DNA from: Lichenicoccus sp965276875
GTDB taxonomy: Bacteria > Pseudomonadota > Alphaproteobacteria > Acetobacterales > Acetobacteraceae
Assembly: GCF_965276875.1 (NCBI RefSeq)
Contig: NZ_OZ255701.1
Coordinates: 1,364,001 to 1,428,000 of the forward strand
Direction: 5' to 3'
Length of the DNA: 64,000 nt
The notes under the pieces are model-generated. The model searched no databases. It was given only the letters and a program-made list of their open reading frames with translations, and was not told the origin of the DNA. The stretch's first letter is position 1. Every line of letters begins with the position of its first letter. The position numbers and the translations under genes are program-made. Positions 17,508 to 29,551 of the stretch are shown one piece after another.

Positions 17508-19825
17508 TGAGCGATATCCGCAAGGCCTGCGTCGTCGGCGCCGGCGTGATGGGGGTGGCGATCGCCGCCCAGATCGCCAATTCCGGCACGCCAGTGCTGC
17601 TGCTCGACATCCCGCCGAAGGATCCGGGAGCGCCACGCGACCAGGTGGCGCGCGACGCAGTCGCGCGCGCGCTCAAGACCGAGCCGGCGCCGTTCATGTC
17701 GCGCGACGCGGCGAAGCTGGTCACAACCGGCTGCATCGACGATGACCTGGCCCAGGTCGCCGCGTGCGACTGGATCATCGAGGCGATCATCGAACGGCTC
17801 GATCTCAAGCAGGCGCTCTATCGCAAGCTTGACGCGCATCGCCGCCCCGGCTGCGCGGTCAGCTCCAACACCTCGACGATCCCGCTGGCGCAACTCACCG
17901 CGGGGCTGCCCGAGCACTTCGCCACCGACTTCCTGATTACCCATTTCTTCAACCCGCCACGCTATATGCGCCTGCTCGAGATCGTGCCCGGCGCGCATAC
18001 CGATCCCCGGCTGCTGGAGCGGATCAGTAATTTCTGTGACCGCCGGCTCGGCAAGAGCGTGGTGCGGGCGCACGACACGCCGGGCTTCATAGCCAACCGT
18101 ATCGGCACCTTCTGGCTGCAACGCGGCCTGCTCGCGGCGATGGATGCGGGTCTGACCGTTGAGGAAGCAGACGCGGCGATGGGCCGCACCCTCGGTATCC
18201 CGAAAACCGGCATCTTCGGGCTGCTGGATCTGGTCGGGCTCGATCTGATGCCGCACATCAATGCCAGCATGCAGGCGTCGCTGCCGGAACGCGATCCGTT
18301 CCGCGCGGTGCTGCGCGAGGTGCCGCTGCTGAACCGGATGATCGAACAGGGACTGATCGGCCGCAAGGGGAAGGGCGGTTTCTACCGAGTCAACCGCACG
18401 GGCGGAAAGATCAAGGAGTCGATCGGTCTGGTGACCGGCGAGTACGAGCCGTCGCGTCGCGCCGAGCTGCCGGCAGCACTGGCCCGCGACCCCGCCGCCC
18501 TGCTCGCCTCCGACCACAAGCTCGGCCGCTATGCCTGGACGGTGATGGGAGCGACGCTCTCCTACGCGGCGAGCCTGGTGCCGGAGATCGCGGGCGACAT
18601 CGCCTCCGTGGATGCCGCGATGCGGCTCGGTTTTAACTGGAAGTTCGGCCCATTCGAGCTGCTCGACCGGATCGGCCCGGCGGTCGTCGCCGAGCGCCTC
18701 GCGCGCGAGGGCGAGACGGTGCCAAAGCTGCTCACACAGGTCGGCGATGGCCGCTTCTATCGCACCGAAAACGGCGAGGTGAAGCAGTTCGGCGTCGATG
18801 GCGGGCTGCATACGGTGGCCCGCGCCGAGGGCGTGCTGCTGCTCGAGGATATCAAGTGCAACACCGCGCCGCTGCTGAAGAACGGCTCCGCCGCCGCGTG
18901 GGACATCGGCGACGGCGTGGTCTGCTTTGAGATCACCACCAAGATGAACAGCTTCGACGAGCAGGTGCTCACCCTGCTCGGCAAGACCATCGCGATGGTC
19001 AAGGAGCGATTCACCGCACTCGTGCTCTATACCGACGCGGAGAACTTCTCCGCCGGCGCCAATCTCGGGCTGGCCTTGTTCGCCGCCAACATCGCTGCCT
19101 GGGGCGAGATCGAGAAATCGATCAGCGCCGGGCAGCAGGCCTTCAAGGCGCTGAAATACGCGCCCTTCCCGGTGGTCGCGGCCCCGGCTGGCCTGGCGCT
19201 GGGCGGCGGCTGCGAGATCGCGCTGCATGCCGACGCGATCCAGGCGCATGCCGAGCTGTACATGGGCCTCGTCGAATGCGGTGTCGGCTTGGTGCCGGGC
19301 TGGGGCGGCAATGGCGAAATGCTGGCACGCTGGCAGACAGCACCGGGTCTGCCCAGGGGTCCGATGCCGGCGGCGAGCAAGCTGTTCGAGACCGTCAGCA
19401 CCGCGACCGTGTCGAAATCCGCGGCGGAGGCGCGGGCCTTGCTTTTCCTGCGCGAGACCGACGGCATCACCATGAACCGCGACCGCCTGCTCGCCGACGC
19501 CAAGGCGCGGGCGCTGTCGATGGTGACGGACTACACAGCACCGGCGGTGCCGGAGCTTCGGCTATCCGGCGCCGGCGGCCGGGCGGCGATGCAGCTCGCG
19601 GTCGCCGCCCTCCATAAGCAAGGGATGGCCAAGGCGCATGACCTGGTCGTCGCCGACGGGCTGGCAGAGCTGCTCAGCGGCGGCGACACCGACCTGATCG
19701 ACCCCGCCTCCGAAAAGTCGCTGCTCGACCTCGAACGGCGCATGTTCATGCGACTGATCCGTACTCCTGCCACCCTTGCCCGCATCGAGCACATGCTCGA
19801 GACCGGCAAGCCGCTGAGGAACTGA
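17507..19825 (+). CDS. 3-hydroxyacyl-CoA dehydrogenase / enoyl-CoA hydratase
   Basis: A 772-residue multifunctional beta-oxidation enzyme. The N-terminal NAD-binding domain starts VVGAGVMG, followed by THFFNPPRYMRLLE with the catalytic His region and the 3HCDH C-terminal domains. A crotonase-like region lies in the last third, with DAENFSAGANLGL and GLALGGGCEIALHAD oxyanion-hole segments. The order (dehydrogenase first, hydratase last) is the reverse of E. coli FadB and matches many alphaproteobacterial enzymes. It starts in the TGATG overlap with the thiolase. Confidence 0.93.
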
Positions 19826-19829
19826 GCCG

Positions 19830-21608
<1,779 letters not shown>

Positions 21609-21621
21609 AGGGAACATTCCT

Positions 21622-21909
21622 ATGCCGACGTTGCAGGAGCTGACCGAGCGCGTCCGTCCGATGGCCGCCAACCTCGCGCGCCCGGTGATCATCGATCTGG
21701 GCGAGACCGGATTGATCCACATCACGGACGGCACGATCGACCATGACGACGGACCCGCCGACTGCCGGATCAAGCTCTCGGCGGAGAGTTTCGAGTCGCT
21801 GATCGACGGCAGCCTCGATCCGACGATGGCCTACATGACCGGCCAGCTCGCGGTCGACGGTGATATGGGTCTCGCCTTGCAGCTCTCGTCGGCGCTGCGC
21901 CGGACGTGA
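21622..21909 (+). CDS. SCP2 sterol-binding domain protein
   Basis: A 95-residue single-domain SCP2-like lipid carrier. It contains the hydrophobic strand IHITDG and the typical C-terminal AYMTGQLAVDGDMGLALQLSSAL segment. Such proteins are thought to bind acyl-CoAs or lipids, fitting the surrounding beta-oxidation operon. The ATG at 21622 lies 13 bp after the acyl-CoA dehydrogenase stop. Its stop overlaps the next GTG (GTGA). Confidence 0.88.
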   Translation: MPTLQELTERVRPMAANLARPVIIDLGETGLIHITDGTIDHDDGPADCRIKLSAESFESLIDGSLDPTMAYMTGQLAVDGDMGLALQLSSALRRT

Positions 21910-22379
21910 GCGAGAGGCCACCACCCGGATTCGTGCTCCTGCCACCGTTGGGCCAAGGGGGCTTCCAGGCGCAATGCGGCGCGTTCTGGATCAAGGCGGA
22001 AGACCGCAAGCTGGTCGCAGGCTTTCGGGTCGAGGCGATGCACTGCAACCCGGCCGGGGTCTGTCACGGCGGCATGATGGCGACCTTCTGCGACATGCAC
22101 ATGGCGCTGGCGGCGCATTTCGAGGGCCGCTTCGACACCATGCTCCTGCCGACCATCACGCTATCGATCGACTATCTGGCGCCGACCAGACTGGGCGCGT
22201 GGGTCGAGGCGCGCGCCGTGCTGCTCAAGACAACGCGACGCGCCGTGTTCAGCAGCGAGACTGTCCTGGCCGAAGGCGAACCCGTCGTACACGCCCGCGG
22301 GATCTACAATATTCCGAGTTCGACGGCGGCGGCGGAGCAAGACACCGGAACCATGCTGCGCGCCTATCTCGCACGATAG
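21906..22379 (+). CDS. PaaI-type hotdog thioesterase
   Basis: A 157-residue hotdog-fold acyl-CoA thioesterase. The conserved NPAGVCHGGMMATFCD segment (about residues 48-63) carries the family's HGG motif, followed by ITLSIDYLAPTRLG. The GTG start at 21906 overlaps the SCP2 stop. It is the last gene of the beta-oxidation operon and may release CoA from dead-end or slowly degraded acyl-CoAs. Confidence 0.9.
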   Translation: MSERPPPGFVLLPPLGQGGFQAQCGAFWIKAEDRKLVAGFRVEAMHCNPAGVCHGGMMATFCDMHMALAAHFEGRFDTMLLPTITLSIDYLAPTRLGAWVEARAVLLKTTRRAVFSSETVLAEGEPVVHARGIYNIPSSTAAAEQDTGTMLRAYLAR

Positions 22380-22398
22380 GCGCGCATCCCACACCTGG

Positions 22399-22602
22399 TT
22401 AGTGCCGACGGTGACAATCGTGACGCCTCTTGGCGCCATGTTGCCTGCCGCACGCCACCCCCGCGGGCTTGGCGTGGCGCTGCGGCGGCGGCGTGCTGAG
22501 CTGACGGCTGGCCTGCTGGCCGCTGCCGCTATCGAGTTGTGCCACTGCCGGGGGTGCCACGGCGACCATGGCGAACACTGCGAGGGCTGCGAGACGAATC
22601 AT
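22399..22602 (-). CDS. Small putative exported protein
   Basis: A 67-residue frame beginning with a good signal peptide (MIRLAALAVFAMVAVAPPAVA) and followed by a short, Gln/His/Arg-rich mature part. The ATG at 22602 has GGAG and AAGG upstream. No family is recognised. It converges on the thioesterase gene with a 19-bp gap. Confidence 0.5.
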   Translation of the reverse strand: MIRLAALAVFAMVAVAPPAVAQLDSGSGQQASRQLSTPPPQRHAKPAGVACGRQHGAKRRHDCHRRH

Positions 22603-22663
22603 GACCTTGAACTCCGATTCGTGGCCCTGAACGCGGCAAAACGAAACGGGTTCGGATTGCCCG

Positions 22664-23626
22664 TCAGGTGCCCGCTTGTGCCAGGCCCGCTTGTGCCAGA
22701 ATCTTTTCCGCCTCGCTGAACAGGGCCGCCGGCACCTCGCGACCGGAAGCGCCGACATTCTCGTCGATCTGTTCGGGACGGGACGCGCCGATGATCGCGG
22801 CTGCGACGTTGGGCTCGCGCAGCACCCAGGCCAAGGCGAACTGCGCCAGCGAGAGCCCAGCCTGCCTGGCGAGCGGCGTCAGCTTCTGTACTGCCTCAAG
22901 GACCTGCGGCTCCATCCACTGCTTGCGGAACGCCACGTTCATCGTGTCGCTGGCGGCGCGGCTGTCCGATGGCACGGCAGCCCCCGGCGCATACTTGCCG
23001 GTCAGCACGCCCTGACCCAGGGGCGACCAGACGATCTGCGAAATTCCCGACCGCGCGCAAAGCGGGATGACCGCCTGCTCGGGATCACGATGCAGCAATG
23101 AGTATTGCGGCTGGCTGGAGACGAACTTGGCGACACCGGTCATGGCGAGGGCGGCTTCGATCTTGTCCGCAGGCCATTCCGAGAAGCCGATGCAGCGCGC
23201 CTTGCCGGACCGCACCACCTCGGTCAGGGCCTGCATGGTCTCCTCCAGCGGGGTCGCCTCGTCGTAGCGGTGACACTGATAGAGATCGACATGGTCGACT
23301 TTAAGGCGTGCCAGCGAGGCATCGATCTGCTTGTGAATCTGCACGCGCGACAGGCCGCGATCAGTATCGCTCATCGGAAAGAACAGCTTGGTCGCCAGCA
23401 CGTAGCTGTCGCGCGGTAAGCCGCCAAGCGCCTCGGCGAGCACCGTCTCGGCGACACCGCGGCCATAGACGTTGGCGGTGTCGATGAAGGTGATGCCGAC
23501 GTCGAGTGCGCGATGCACGCAGGCGATGGCCTGGTCCTTCTGCACGCCGCCTGACGTCGTTAGCCACGAGCCAAACGCGATCTCGGACACCTCGATGCCG
23601 CTGTCGCCGAGTTTGCGGAACTTCAT
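22664..23626 (-). CDS. Aldo/keto reductase
   Basis: A 320-residue (alpha/beta)8-barrel NADPH-dependent reductase close to the Kv-beta/YghZ branch: MKFRKLGDSGIEVSEIAFGSW, the catalytic Asp/Tyr in DTANVYGRG, the Lys in VLATKLFF, and VDHVDLYQCHR. The start lies 12 bp after the rbfA stop on the same strand, so it occupies the place where truB normally follows rbfA. The substrate is not predictable. Confidence 0.9.
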   Translation of the reverse strand: MKFRKLGDSGIEVSEIAFGSWLTTSGGVQKDQAIACVHRALDVGITFIDTANVYGRGVAETVLAEALGGLPRDSYVLATKLFFPMSDTDRGLSRVQIHKQIDASLARLKVDHVDLYQCHRYDEATPLEETMQALTEVVRSGKARCIGFSEWPADKIEAALAMTGVAKFVSSQPQYSLLHRDPEQAVIPLCARSGISQIVWSPLGQGVLTGKYAPGAAVPSDSRAASDTMNVAFRKQWMEPQVLEAVQKLTPLARQAGLSLAQFALAWVLREPNVAAAIIGASRPEQIDENVGASGREVPAALFSEAEKILAQAGLAQAGT

Positions 23627-23638
23627 GGATCGTTTCCT

Positions 23639-24028
23639 TTATTGTCTGATGTCGCGTTTGACCGCCGGCGACCGCAGCAGCTGGTCGATCTCCATGGCGT
23701 AGTCGATTGCCGTGTCGGCCTGGAAATGCAGCTCCGGCGCGCTGCGCAGGCGCAGTGCATGCGCGGTCTGCGTGCGCAGGAAAGATGCCACCCGCTTCAA
23801 TGCCGGCAACACGGCGTCGACGTCGGAACGCCCGAGCCGGGTGACGAAGGCGGTGGCGTGCCGCAGGTCCGGGCTGACCCGCACCTCGGTCACGGTGATC
23901 GCAACGCCCGCGAGCTCTGGGTCGCGGAACTCGGTGCGAGCGAACAGCCCGGCGAGGACATGGCGAATTTCCTCGCCGACACGAAGCTGGCGCTGGGTCG
24001 GGGCGCCCGACGGGTTGCCCTTACTCAA
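23639..24028 (-). CDS. rbfA: Ribosome-binding factor A
   Basis: A 129-residue RbfA, a KH-fold 30S maturation factor. It contains TQRQLRVGEEIRHVLA, ELAGVAITVTEVRVSPDLRHATAFV and the C-terminal LRSAPELHFQAD. The TTG at 24028 is the only plausible start before the conserved QRQLRVGEE block and lies 13 bp after the infB stop. It is followed by an aldo/keto reductase rather than truB. Confidence 0.93.
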   Translation of the reverse strand: MSKGNPSGAPTQRQLRVGEEIRHVLAGLFARTEFRDPELAGVAITVTEVRVSPDLRHATAFVTRLGRSDVDAVLPALKRVASFLRTQTAHALRLRSAPELHFQADTAIDYAMEIDQLLRSPAVKRDIRQ

Positions 24029-24041
24029 GCCGGGGCCTGAC

Positions 24042-26759
24042 TCAAGCCGGAACCAGCTCCATCTCGTAGCACTCGACGACATCGCCTTCGCGCAGGTCGT
24101 TGAAGCCAGCAAACGAGAGGCCGCACTCGTAGCCGCGCGCCACCTCGCGCACATCATCCTTGAAGCGCTTGAGCTGGCTGAGGTCGCCCTGATGGATGAC
24201 GACGTTCTCGCGCAGCAGCCGCACGCCGCAGCCGCGCTTGACGAGACCCTCGGTAATGTAGCAGCCCGCCACCTTGCCGGTCTTGGTGATGTCGAACACG
24301 CGCCGTATCTCGGCATAGCCGAGGAACTTCTCGCGATGCTTCGGCGCGATCTTGCCGCGCACAAGCTGCTCGATGTCGTCGGCGACCTGGTAGATGATCG
24401 AGTAGTAGCGGATGTCGACGCCGTCACGCGTGGCGAGCTCCCGCGCCTGGCTGGTGGCGCGGACGTTGAATGCGACGATGACCGCATCCGAGGCGCGGGC
24501 GAGCTGGATGTCGGTTTCGGTGATCTGACCGACGCCGGTGAGCAGCACCCGCACCTTGACCTCCTCGTGCTCCAGCTTGAGCACGGTGTTGGAGATCGCC
24601 TCGGCGGAGCCCTGCACGTCCGCCTTGATCAGGACGGCGACCTCTTTCTGAGCACCGGCCTGGATGCGCGCCAGCATCTGATCCAGCGTGCCGCGCGCCG
24701 CGACATGGCCCGCCGCCTGCCTGTCCTTGATCTTTCGCTGCCGGAATTCGCAGATCTCGCGCGCCCGCATCTCGTTCTCGACAACGACGAACGGCTCACC
24801 GGCGCCGGCGACGCCGGACAGGCCGAGCAACTCGACCGGAGTCGATGGGCCCGCTTCGCGCATCGGCCGGTTCTTGTCGTCAAGCATCGCCCGCACGCGT
24901 CCCCATTCGGCGCCGGCGACAACGATATCGCCCTGTTGCAGCATGCCTTTCTGCACCAGCACGGTGGCCACCGGACCACGGCCGCGATCCAGGCGGCTTT
25001 CGATGACGGTGCCCTCGGCGGCGCGATCCGGATTGGCGCGCAGGTCGAGGATTTCCGCCTGTAGCGCGATGGCCTCTTCGAGAGCCTCAAGGCCGGTTCG
25101 CTTGGTCGCCGAGACCTCGACATCCTGGGTCTCGCCGCCCATCGCCTCGACCACGATCTCGTGGCTGAGCAGCTCCTGTCGCACTCGGTCGGGGTTGGCG
25201 CCCGGCTTGTCCATCTTGTTGATGGCCACGATGATCGGCGCGTTCGCCGCCTTGGCGTGGCGGATCGCCTCGATGGTCTGCGGCATCACCCCGTCATCGG
25301 CGGCCACCACCAGCACCACGACATCGGTGACGGAGGCGCCACGCGCGCGCATTGAGGTGAACGCCTCGTGGCCCGGCGTGTCGATGAAGGTAATGTGGTT
25401 GCCGCTCGCGGTCTCGACCTGGTAGGCGCCGATATGCTGGGTGATGCCACCGGCCTCGCCGCCGGCCACGTCGGTTGCACGCAGCGCGTCGAGCAGCGAC
25501 GTCTTGCCGTGATCGACATGGCCCATGATGGTGACCACCGGCGCACGCGGCGCCAGGTCGGTGTCCTCGTCGACCTCGCCCTCGATGCCGATTTCGACAT
25601 CGCTCTCGGACACGCGACGCACCCGGTGGCCGAACTCCTCGACCACGAGCTGCGCGGTGTCGGCATCCAGCGACTGCGTGACGGTGGCCATCACGCCCAT
25701 CTTCATCAACGACTTGATGATCTCGGCGGCGCGTGTCGCCATGCGGTTGGCGAGTTCCTGGACGCTAATCGTCTCTGGCAGCACCACGTCGCGCACCACG
25801 CGCACCTGGTCCGAACGCAGCCGCTCGAGCTCCGCCTGGCGGCGCTCGCGGTCACGCTGGCGACGCACGGAAGCGAGCGAACGGGTTTTTTCGTCCTCGC
25901 CCTCGATCGCAGCCTGCACGTCGACTCGGCCCGTGGCGCGGCGATCGCCGAGCTTTTTCGGCGCCGCGACCGGTGGCTTGCGTGCCGGCAACACCGCTCC
26001 CGGGCGGCGTGGCGCGCCGAAGCGGCGGCCGTCATCATCATCGGGGCGGGTCGTGCGAAGGCGCAACGTCTCGCCCGGGGCGGCCGCGGCGTCCGGCGTA
26101 CGGACAGTGCCGGCCGGCACCGTGCCCATGGTGGCGCGATCGGCGAGCGGTCGCAGCGGCTCTGCCGGACCACGCGGCAGGACCTGCACGCGGCTCTGGC
26201 TTGCCGCGGCAGGACGCACCACCGGCTGCTCCGGACTTTCGGCCGCCTCACTTTTCTCAAGTGCCGCATGACGGGCGGCTTCGGCCGCCTCATCGCGCGC
26301 GTCGGCCTCGGCACGCGCCGCCTCGCGGCTGAGCTCCTCGGCGACGCGGCGGGCATCGTCGTCGCGACGACGCGCCTCTTCCGCGGCGGAGAGGATCGAA
26401 ATCTTTTCCTGCTCGCGACGTTCTGCGTCCCGTTTGGCCGCGTCGCGTTTGGCGGCGTCTTTCTGCTGCTCCTCGAGAACACGCTGGCGGGTGGCCAGCT
26501 CCGAGGCGGTCAGCGCCCGACCGGCACCGGCCGGGCGTGTCGAGGCCGGACCACGGCCGCCGGGGGCCGGCGCGCCAGGCGCGGGTGCGGGCCCCGGGCC
26601 ACGCTTCTTGCGCACCTCGACCTGCACCACCTTGGAGCGGCCATGGCTGAAGCTCTGCCTGACGGATCCGGCATCGACAGTGCGCCCAACCTCCAGACGG
26701 CCAGCCGGCCGCAATGAAAGGCGCCCCTTGCCCTGATCCTGATCGTTGCCTTCGCTCAT
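24042..26759 (-). CDS. infB: Translation initiation factor IF-2
   Basis: A 905-residue IF-2. A long, low-complexity, charged N-terminal region (about 1-380, rich in Ala/Arg/Glu) precedes the IF2_N helix (VQELANRMATRAAEIIK) and the GTPase domain with G1 GHVDHGKT, G3 DTPGHEAF and G4 NKMD, then the C-terminal initiator-tRNA-binding domains. Its ATG overlaps the stop of the YlxR-L7Ae gene (ATGA). Confidence 0.98.
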   Translation of the reverse strand: MSEGNDQDQGKGRLSLRPAGRLEVGRTVDAGSVRQSFSHGRSKVVQVEVRKKRGPGPAPAPGAPAPGGRGPASTRPAGAGRALTASELATRQRVLEEQQKDAAKRDAAKRDAERREQEKISILSAAEEARRRDDDARRVAEELSREAARAEADARDEAAEAARHAALEKSEAAESPEQPVVRPAAASQSRVQVLPRGPAEPLRPLADRATMGTVPAGTVRTPDAAAAPGETLRLRTTRPDDDDGRRFGAPRRPGAVLPARKPPVAAPKKLGDRRATGRVDVQAAIEGEDEKTRSLASVRRQRDRERRQAELERLRSDQVRVVRDVVLPETISVQELANRMATRAAEIIKSLMKMGVMATVTQSLDADTAQLVVEEFGHRVRRVSESDVEIGIEGEVDEDTDLAPRAPVVTIMGHVDHGKTSLLDALRATDVAGGEAGGITQHIGAYQVETASGNHITFIDTPGHEAFTSMRARGASVTDVVVLVVAADDGVMPQTIEAIRHAKAANAPIIVAINKMDKPGANPDRVRQELLSHEIVVEAMGGETQDVEVSATKRTGLEALEEAIALQAEILDLRANPDRAAEGTVIESRLDRGRGPVATVLVQKGMLQQGDIVVAGAEWGRVRAMLDDKNRPMREAGPSTPVELLGLSGVAGAGEPFVVVENEMRAREICEFRQRKIKDRQAAGHVAARGTLDQMLARIQAGAQKEVAVLIKADVQGSAEAISNTVLKLEHEEVKVRVLLTGVGQITETDIQLARASDAVIVAFNVRATSQARELATRDGVDIRYYSIIYQVADDIEQLVRGKIAPKHREKFLGYAEIRRVFDITKTGKVAGCYITEGLVKRGCGVRLLRENVVIHQGDLSQLKRFKDDVREVARGYECGLSFAGFNDLREGDVVECYEMELVPA

Positions 26760-27373
26760 ATATCCGCCTGTTCCAACGGGACGGCCTCGGCCAGACCCGC
26801 ATAACGTCCGTGTTCCGCGATGATCCGATCGGCCAGAGCCCCAGCCATCACCGCACCGTGCACCATATGGTCACGACCGAAGGCCGCACCCAGCTTCGTT
26901 CCGGTCAGACAGGACACGACCGGCAATGCGCGTGCGCCGGAGACCAGTCGCGACCGCTCCTCGCGGCTTCCGTCCGACGCCTGGACGACAAGGCCGGCCT
27001 TGCCCGACACGATCCACTCCCGCGCCTTGCCGTAACCGCCGACCGCCTGCCCGGCACGACGCGCCAGGCCGAGCAGATCGGCGATGCGGCGCAGCAGGCC
27101 ATCCTGCAGAATTGCGCCGAGTTCGGCAGGAATGGTAACCGGGCCACGTGCGGAGCGCGCGAAGACACCCCGCAACGCCGCGGTGTCTAGCACATCCCGC
27201 CTGGCACTCAACCACATTCCCCGTCCTGGCAGACGCGCGGCCAGGTCAGGGGTCACGACCCGCTCGGGCGAGACCACGAAGCGGATCATCGCCGACGGTG
27301 CCGCATGCGTGCGGGTCACGATGCACCGACGCACAGGGCCGCGCTCGTCCGCCGCTTCTTCGTCGTGCGACAC
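26756..27373 (-). CDS. YlxR (DUF448) - L7Ae-like RNA-binding fusion protein
   Basis: A 205-residue protein. The N-terminal YlxR domain has GPVRRCIVTR and GRGMWLSARRDVLDTA. The C-terminal half resembles L7Ae/YlxQ (LLGLARRAGQAVGG, AGLVVQASDGS). Both are RNA-binding modules encoded as separate genes in Bacillus nusA operons and fused in many alphaproteobacteria. The GTG at 27373 lies 13 bp after the nusA stop; the frame is open upstream but within nusA. It overlaps infB by 4 bp. Confidence 0.88.
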   Translation of the reverse strand: MSHDEEAADERGPVRRCIVTRTHAAPSAMIRFVVSPERVVTPDLAARLPGRGMWLSARRDVLDTAALRGVFARSARGPVTIPAELGAILQDGLLRRIADLLGLARRAGQAVGGYGKAREWIVSGKAGLVVQASDGSREERSRLVSGARALPVVSCLTGTKLGAAFGRDHMVHGAVMAGALADRIIAEHGRYAGLAEAVPLEQADI

Positions 27374-27386
27374 ATCGCCGGCTGCT

Positions 27387-28943
27387 TCAGACGTCGGACT
27401 TCTCCTCGTCCGCCGGCGCACTCTCATTTGGCGCATGATCAGGGGCCGCCTCGAACCAGTGTGCGCGCGCGGCCATGATGATCTCGTTGGCAGCCTCCTC
27501 GTCGATCGAGTCCGCACCGAGGATTTCGACCAGCTCGTCGCCGGCGAGGTCGGCCAGGTCGTCGAGGGTCTTGATCCCCTTCTCGCCGAGCGTCACCAGG
27601 GCCTGGACCGAAAACCCGCCCATCTCGGCCATTTCGTCGGTCACGCCAAGCGCGATACGCTTTTCGTTGAGCGCCTCGTCGCGACGCACCAGGAAGCCCT
27701 CCGCACGACGGATCAGCTCTTCTGCCACGGTGTCGTCGAAGCCCTCGATCTCTGCGAGCTCCTCCGGCGGCACGAAGGCCAGCTCCTCGACCGAGTTGAA
27801 GCCTTCGGTGACCAGCAGGCCCGCGATCATCTCATCGACGTCGAGGGCTTCGACAAACTGCCCGGAGCGGCGGCGGAACTCCTCCTGGCGGCGGTCGCTC
27901 TCCTCTGCCTCGGTCAGGATGTCGATGTCCCAGCGGGTAAGTTGGCTGGCCAAACGAACGTTCTGCCCGCGGCGGCCGATGGCGAGACTCAATTGCTCGT
28001 CGGGAACCACCACCTCGACCCTGCCGGCATCCTCGTCCATCACCACCTTGGTGACCTCGGCCGGGGCCAGCGCGTTGACCACGAAGGTCGCCGCCTGCGG
28101 GCTCCAGGGAATGATGTCGATCTTCTCGCCCTGCAATTCGGCCACCACCGCCTGCACACGCGAGCCGCGCATGCCCACGCAAGCGCCGACCGGATCGATC
28201 GAGCTGTCGCGCGAGATCACCGCCATCTTGGCGCGCGAGCCGGGGTCGCGGGATACCGCCTTGATCTCGATGATGCCGTCATAGATCTCCGGCACTTCTT
28301 GCGCGAACAGCTTGGCCAGGAACGCCGGATGGGTGCGCGAGAGAAAGATTTGCGGCCCGCGCGGCTCGTCGCGCACGTCATAGATGTAGGCGCGCACCCG
28401 GTCGGAGTTGCGAAAGCTTTCGCGGGGGATCAGCTCGTCACGCCGCAGCAGCGCCTCCGCATGGCCGATTTCGACCATCAGATTGCCATACTCGGTGCGC
28501 TTGACGGTGCCGTTGACGATCTCGCCGACGCGATCCTTGAACTCATCATATTGGCGCTTGCGCTCGTACTCGCGCACCCGCTGGACGATCACCTGCTTGG
28601 CGGTCTGTGCGGCGATGCGTCCAAAATCGATCGGCGGCAGCGGGTCGACCAGGTGCTCGCCGATATTGATGTCGGGCTTGAACTTGCGCGCGATATTGAC
28701 CGGGATCTGGGTCTCCTCGTTCTCAACCGTCTCGACCGCCTCGGTCCAGCGCGACAGCCTAACGTCGCCGGAACGGCGGTCGATGGTGGCACGGATGTCC
28801 TTCTCGTGGCCGTACTTGGCGCGTCCGGCCTTCTGGATCGCCTGCTCCATGGCTTCCAGGACTTCCTCGCGATCGATCGATTTCTCGCGGGCCACCGCAT
28901 CGGCGACCAGCAGCAGTTCGGGACGGGAGACGGCAGTGTCCAT
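27387..28943 (-). CDS. nusA: Transcription termination/antitermination factor NusA
   Basis: A 518-residue NusA: N-terminal RNA-polymerase-binding domain, S1 domain (FKDRVGEIVNGTVKR), two KH domains (GACVGMRGSRVQAVVAEL and LAIGRRGQNVRLASQL), and C-terminal helix-hairpin-helix-rich acidic repeats as in other proteobacteria. It is transcribed after rimP with a 15-bp gap. Confidence 0.98.
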   Translation of the reverse strand: MDTAVSRPELLLVADAVAREKSIDREEVLEAMEQAIQKAGRAKYGHEKDIRATIDRRSGDVRLSRWTEAVETVENEETQIPVNIARKFKPDINIGEHLVDPLPPIDFGRIAAQTAKQVIVQRVREYERKRQYDEFKDRVGEIVNGTVKRTEYGNLMVEIGHAEALLRRDELIPRESFRNSDRVRAYIYDVRDEPRGPQIFLSRTHPAFLAKLFAQEVPEIYDGIIEIKAVSRDPGSRAKMAVISRDSSIDPVGACVGMRGSRVQAVVAELQGEKIDIIPWSPQAATFVVNALAPAEVTKVVMDEDAGRVEVVVPDEQLSLAIGRRGQNVRLASQLTRWDIDILTEAEESDRRQEEFRRRSGQFVEALDVDEMIAGLLVTEGFNSVEELAFVPPEELAEIEGFDDTVAEELIRRAEGFLVRRDEALNEKRIALGVTDEMAEMGGFSVQALVTLGEKGIKTLDDLADLAGDELVEILGADSIDEEAANEIIMAARAHWFEAAPDHAPNESAPADEEKSDV

Positions 28944-28958
28944 GGTGATCCTCGACAG

Positions 28959-29489
28959 CTAGTGCGTCTTGTTCAGCTTCATCATCTGCGCCGAGGCCGC
29001 GATCAGCGCGTCGGTCAGCACCAGGCGCGCCCGCCGCAGATCGGCCATCGGCAGCGCCACCTCGGTGCCGTCCTCGAGACGCAGCCGTGCGGCGCCACCC
29101 TCAGCCCCGAGCACAATGCCGGCGAACCGCTTGCGCCCATCAATCGGCATATTCACCTCGGCCTTGACCTGGTGGCCGGAGAACCGGTTCCAGTCCTTCT
29201 CACGGGTCAGCGGCCGGTCGATCCCGGCGGAGCTGACCTCGAGCTCCCAGGGTCCGGGGATCGGATCGTCCACATCGAGCACCGCGCTGATCGCCCGGCT
29301 GATCGCCTCGCAATCCGCAACACCGATCAGCGTGCCATCGCTGCGATCGGCCATGATCTGCACCGTCGGCCGATCGCGGCCGAGCACCGCCACCCGCACC
29401 AACTCGTAGCCGAGTTCGGTAACAGCCGGCGCGATGGCGGCGGCAATGCGGGCCTCGAGCCCGATCAGATGTGGCAGATCATGGTCCAA
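28959..29489 (-). CDS. rimP: Ribosome maturation factor RimP
   Basis: A RimP (about 176 residues) needed for 30S assembly. It shows IAPAVTELGYELVRV, WELEVSSAGIDRPLTREKDWNRFSG and the C-terminal SH3-like MADLRRARLVL. The start is unresolved. The TTG at 29489 lies in the U-tract of the leader hairpin, and a TTG at 29525 would encode the hairpin itself; the region before LEARIAAAIAP has no ATG or GTG in frame. It is the first gene of the rimP-nusA-ylxR-infB-rbfA operon. Confidence 0.9.
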   Translation of the reverse strand: MDHDLPHLIGLEARIAAAIAPAVTELGYELVRVAVLGRDRPTVQIMADRSDGTLIGVADCEAISRAISAVLDVDDPIPGPWELEVSSAGIDRPLTREKDWNRFSGHQVKAEVNMPIDGRKRFAGIVLGAEGGAARLRLEDGTEVALPMADLRRARLVLTDALIAASAQMMKLNKTH

Positions 29490-29546
29490 AAGCAGAAAAG
29501 GCGGCCCGCGAAGGCCACCTCCCAAATCAGCGGAAGAGTTTATATG
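29487..29546 (-). ncRNA. rimP leader with terminator-like hairpin
   Basis: On the minus strand, GGTGGCC and GGCCGCC (29519-29513 and 29506-29500) form a 7-bp stem with a 6-nt loop, followed by TTTTCTGCTTTT. It is an intrinsic terminator placed directly before the rimP coding region. A rimP leader attenuator family with this arrangement has been described in alphaproteobacteria, and this fits it. It could equally end transcripts from the upstream ABC transporter. Confidence 0.6.
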
Positions 29547-29551
29547 ACGGC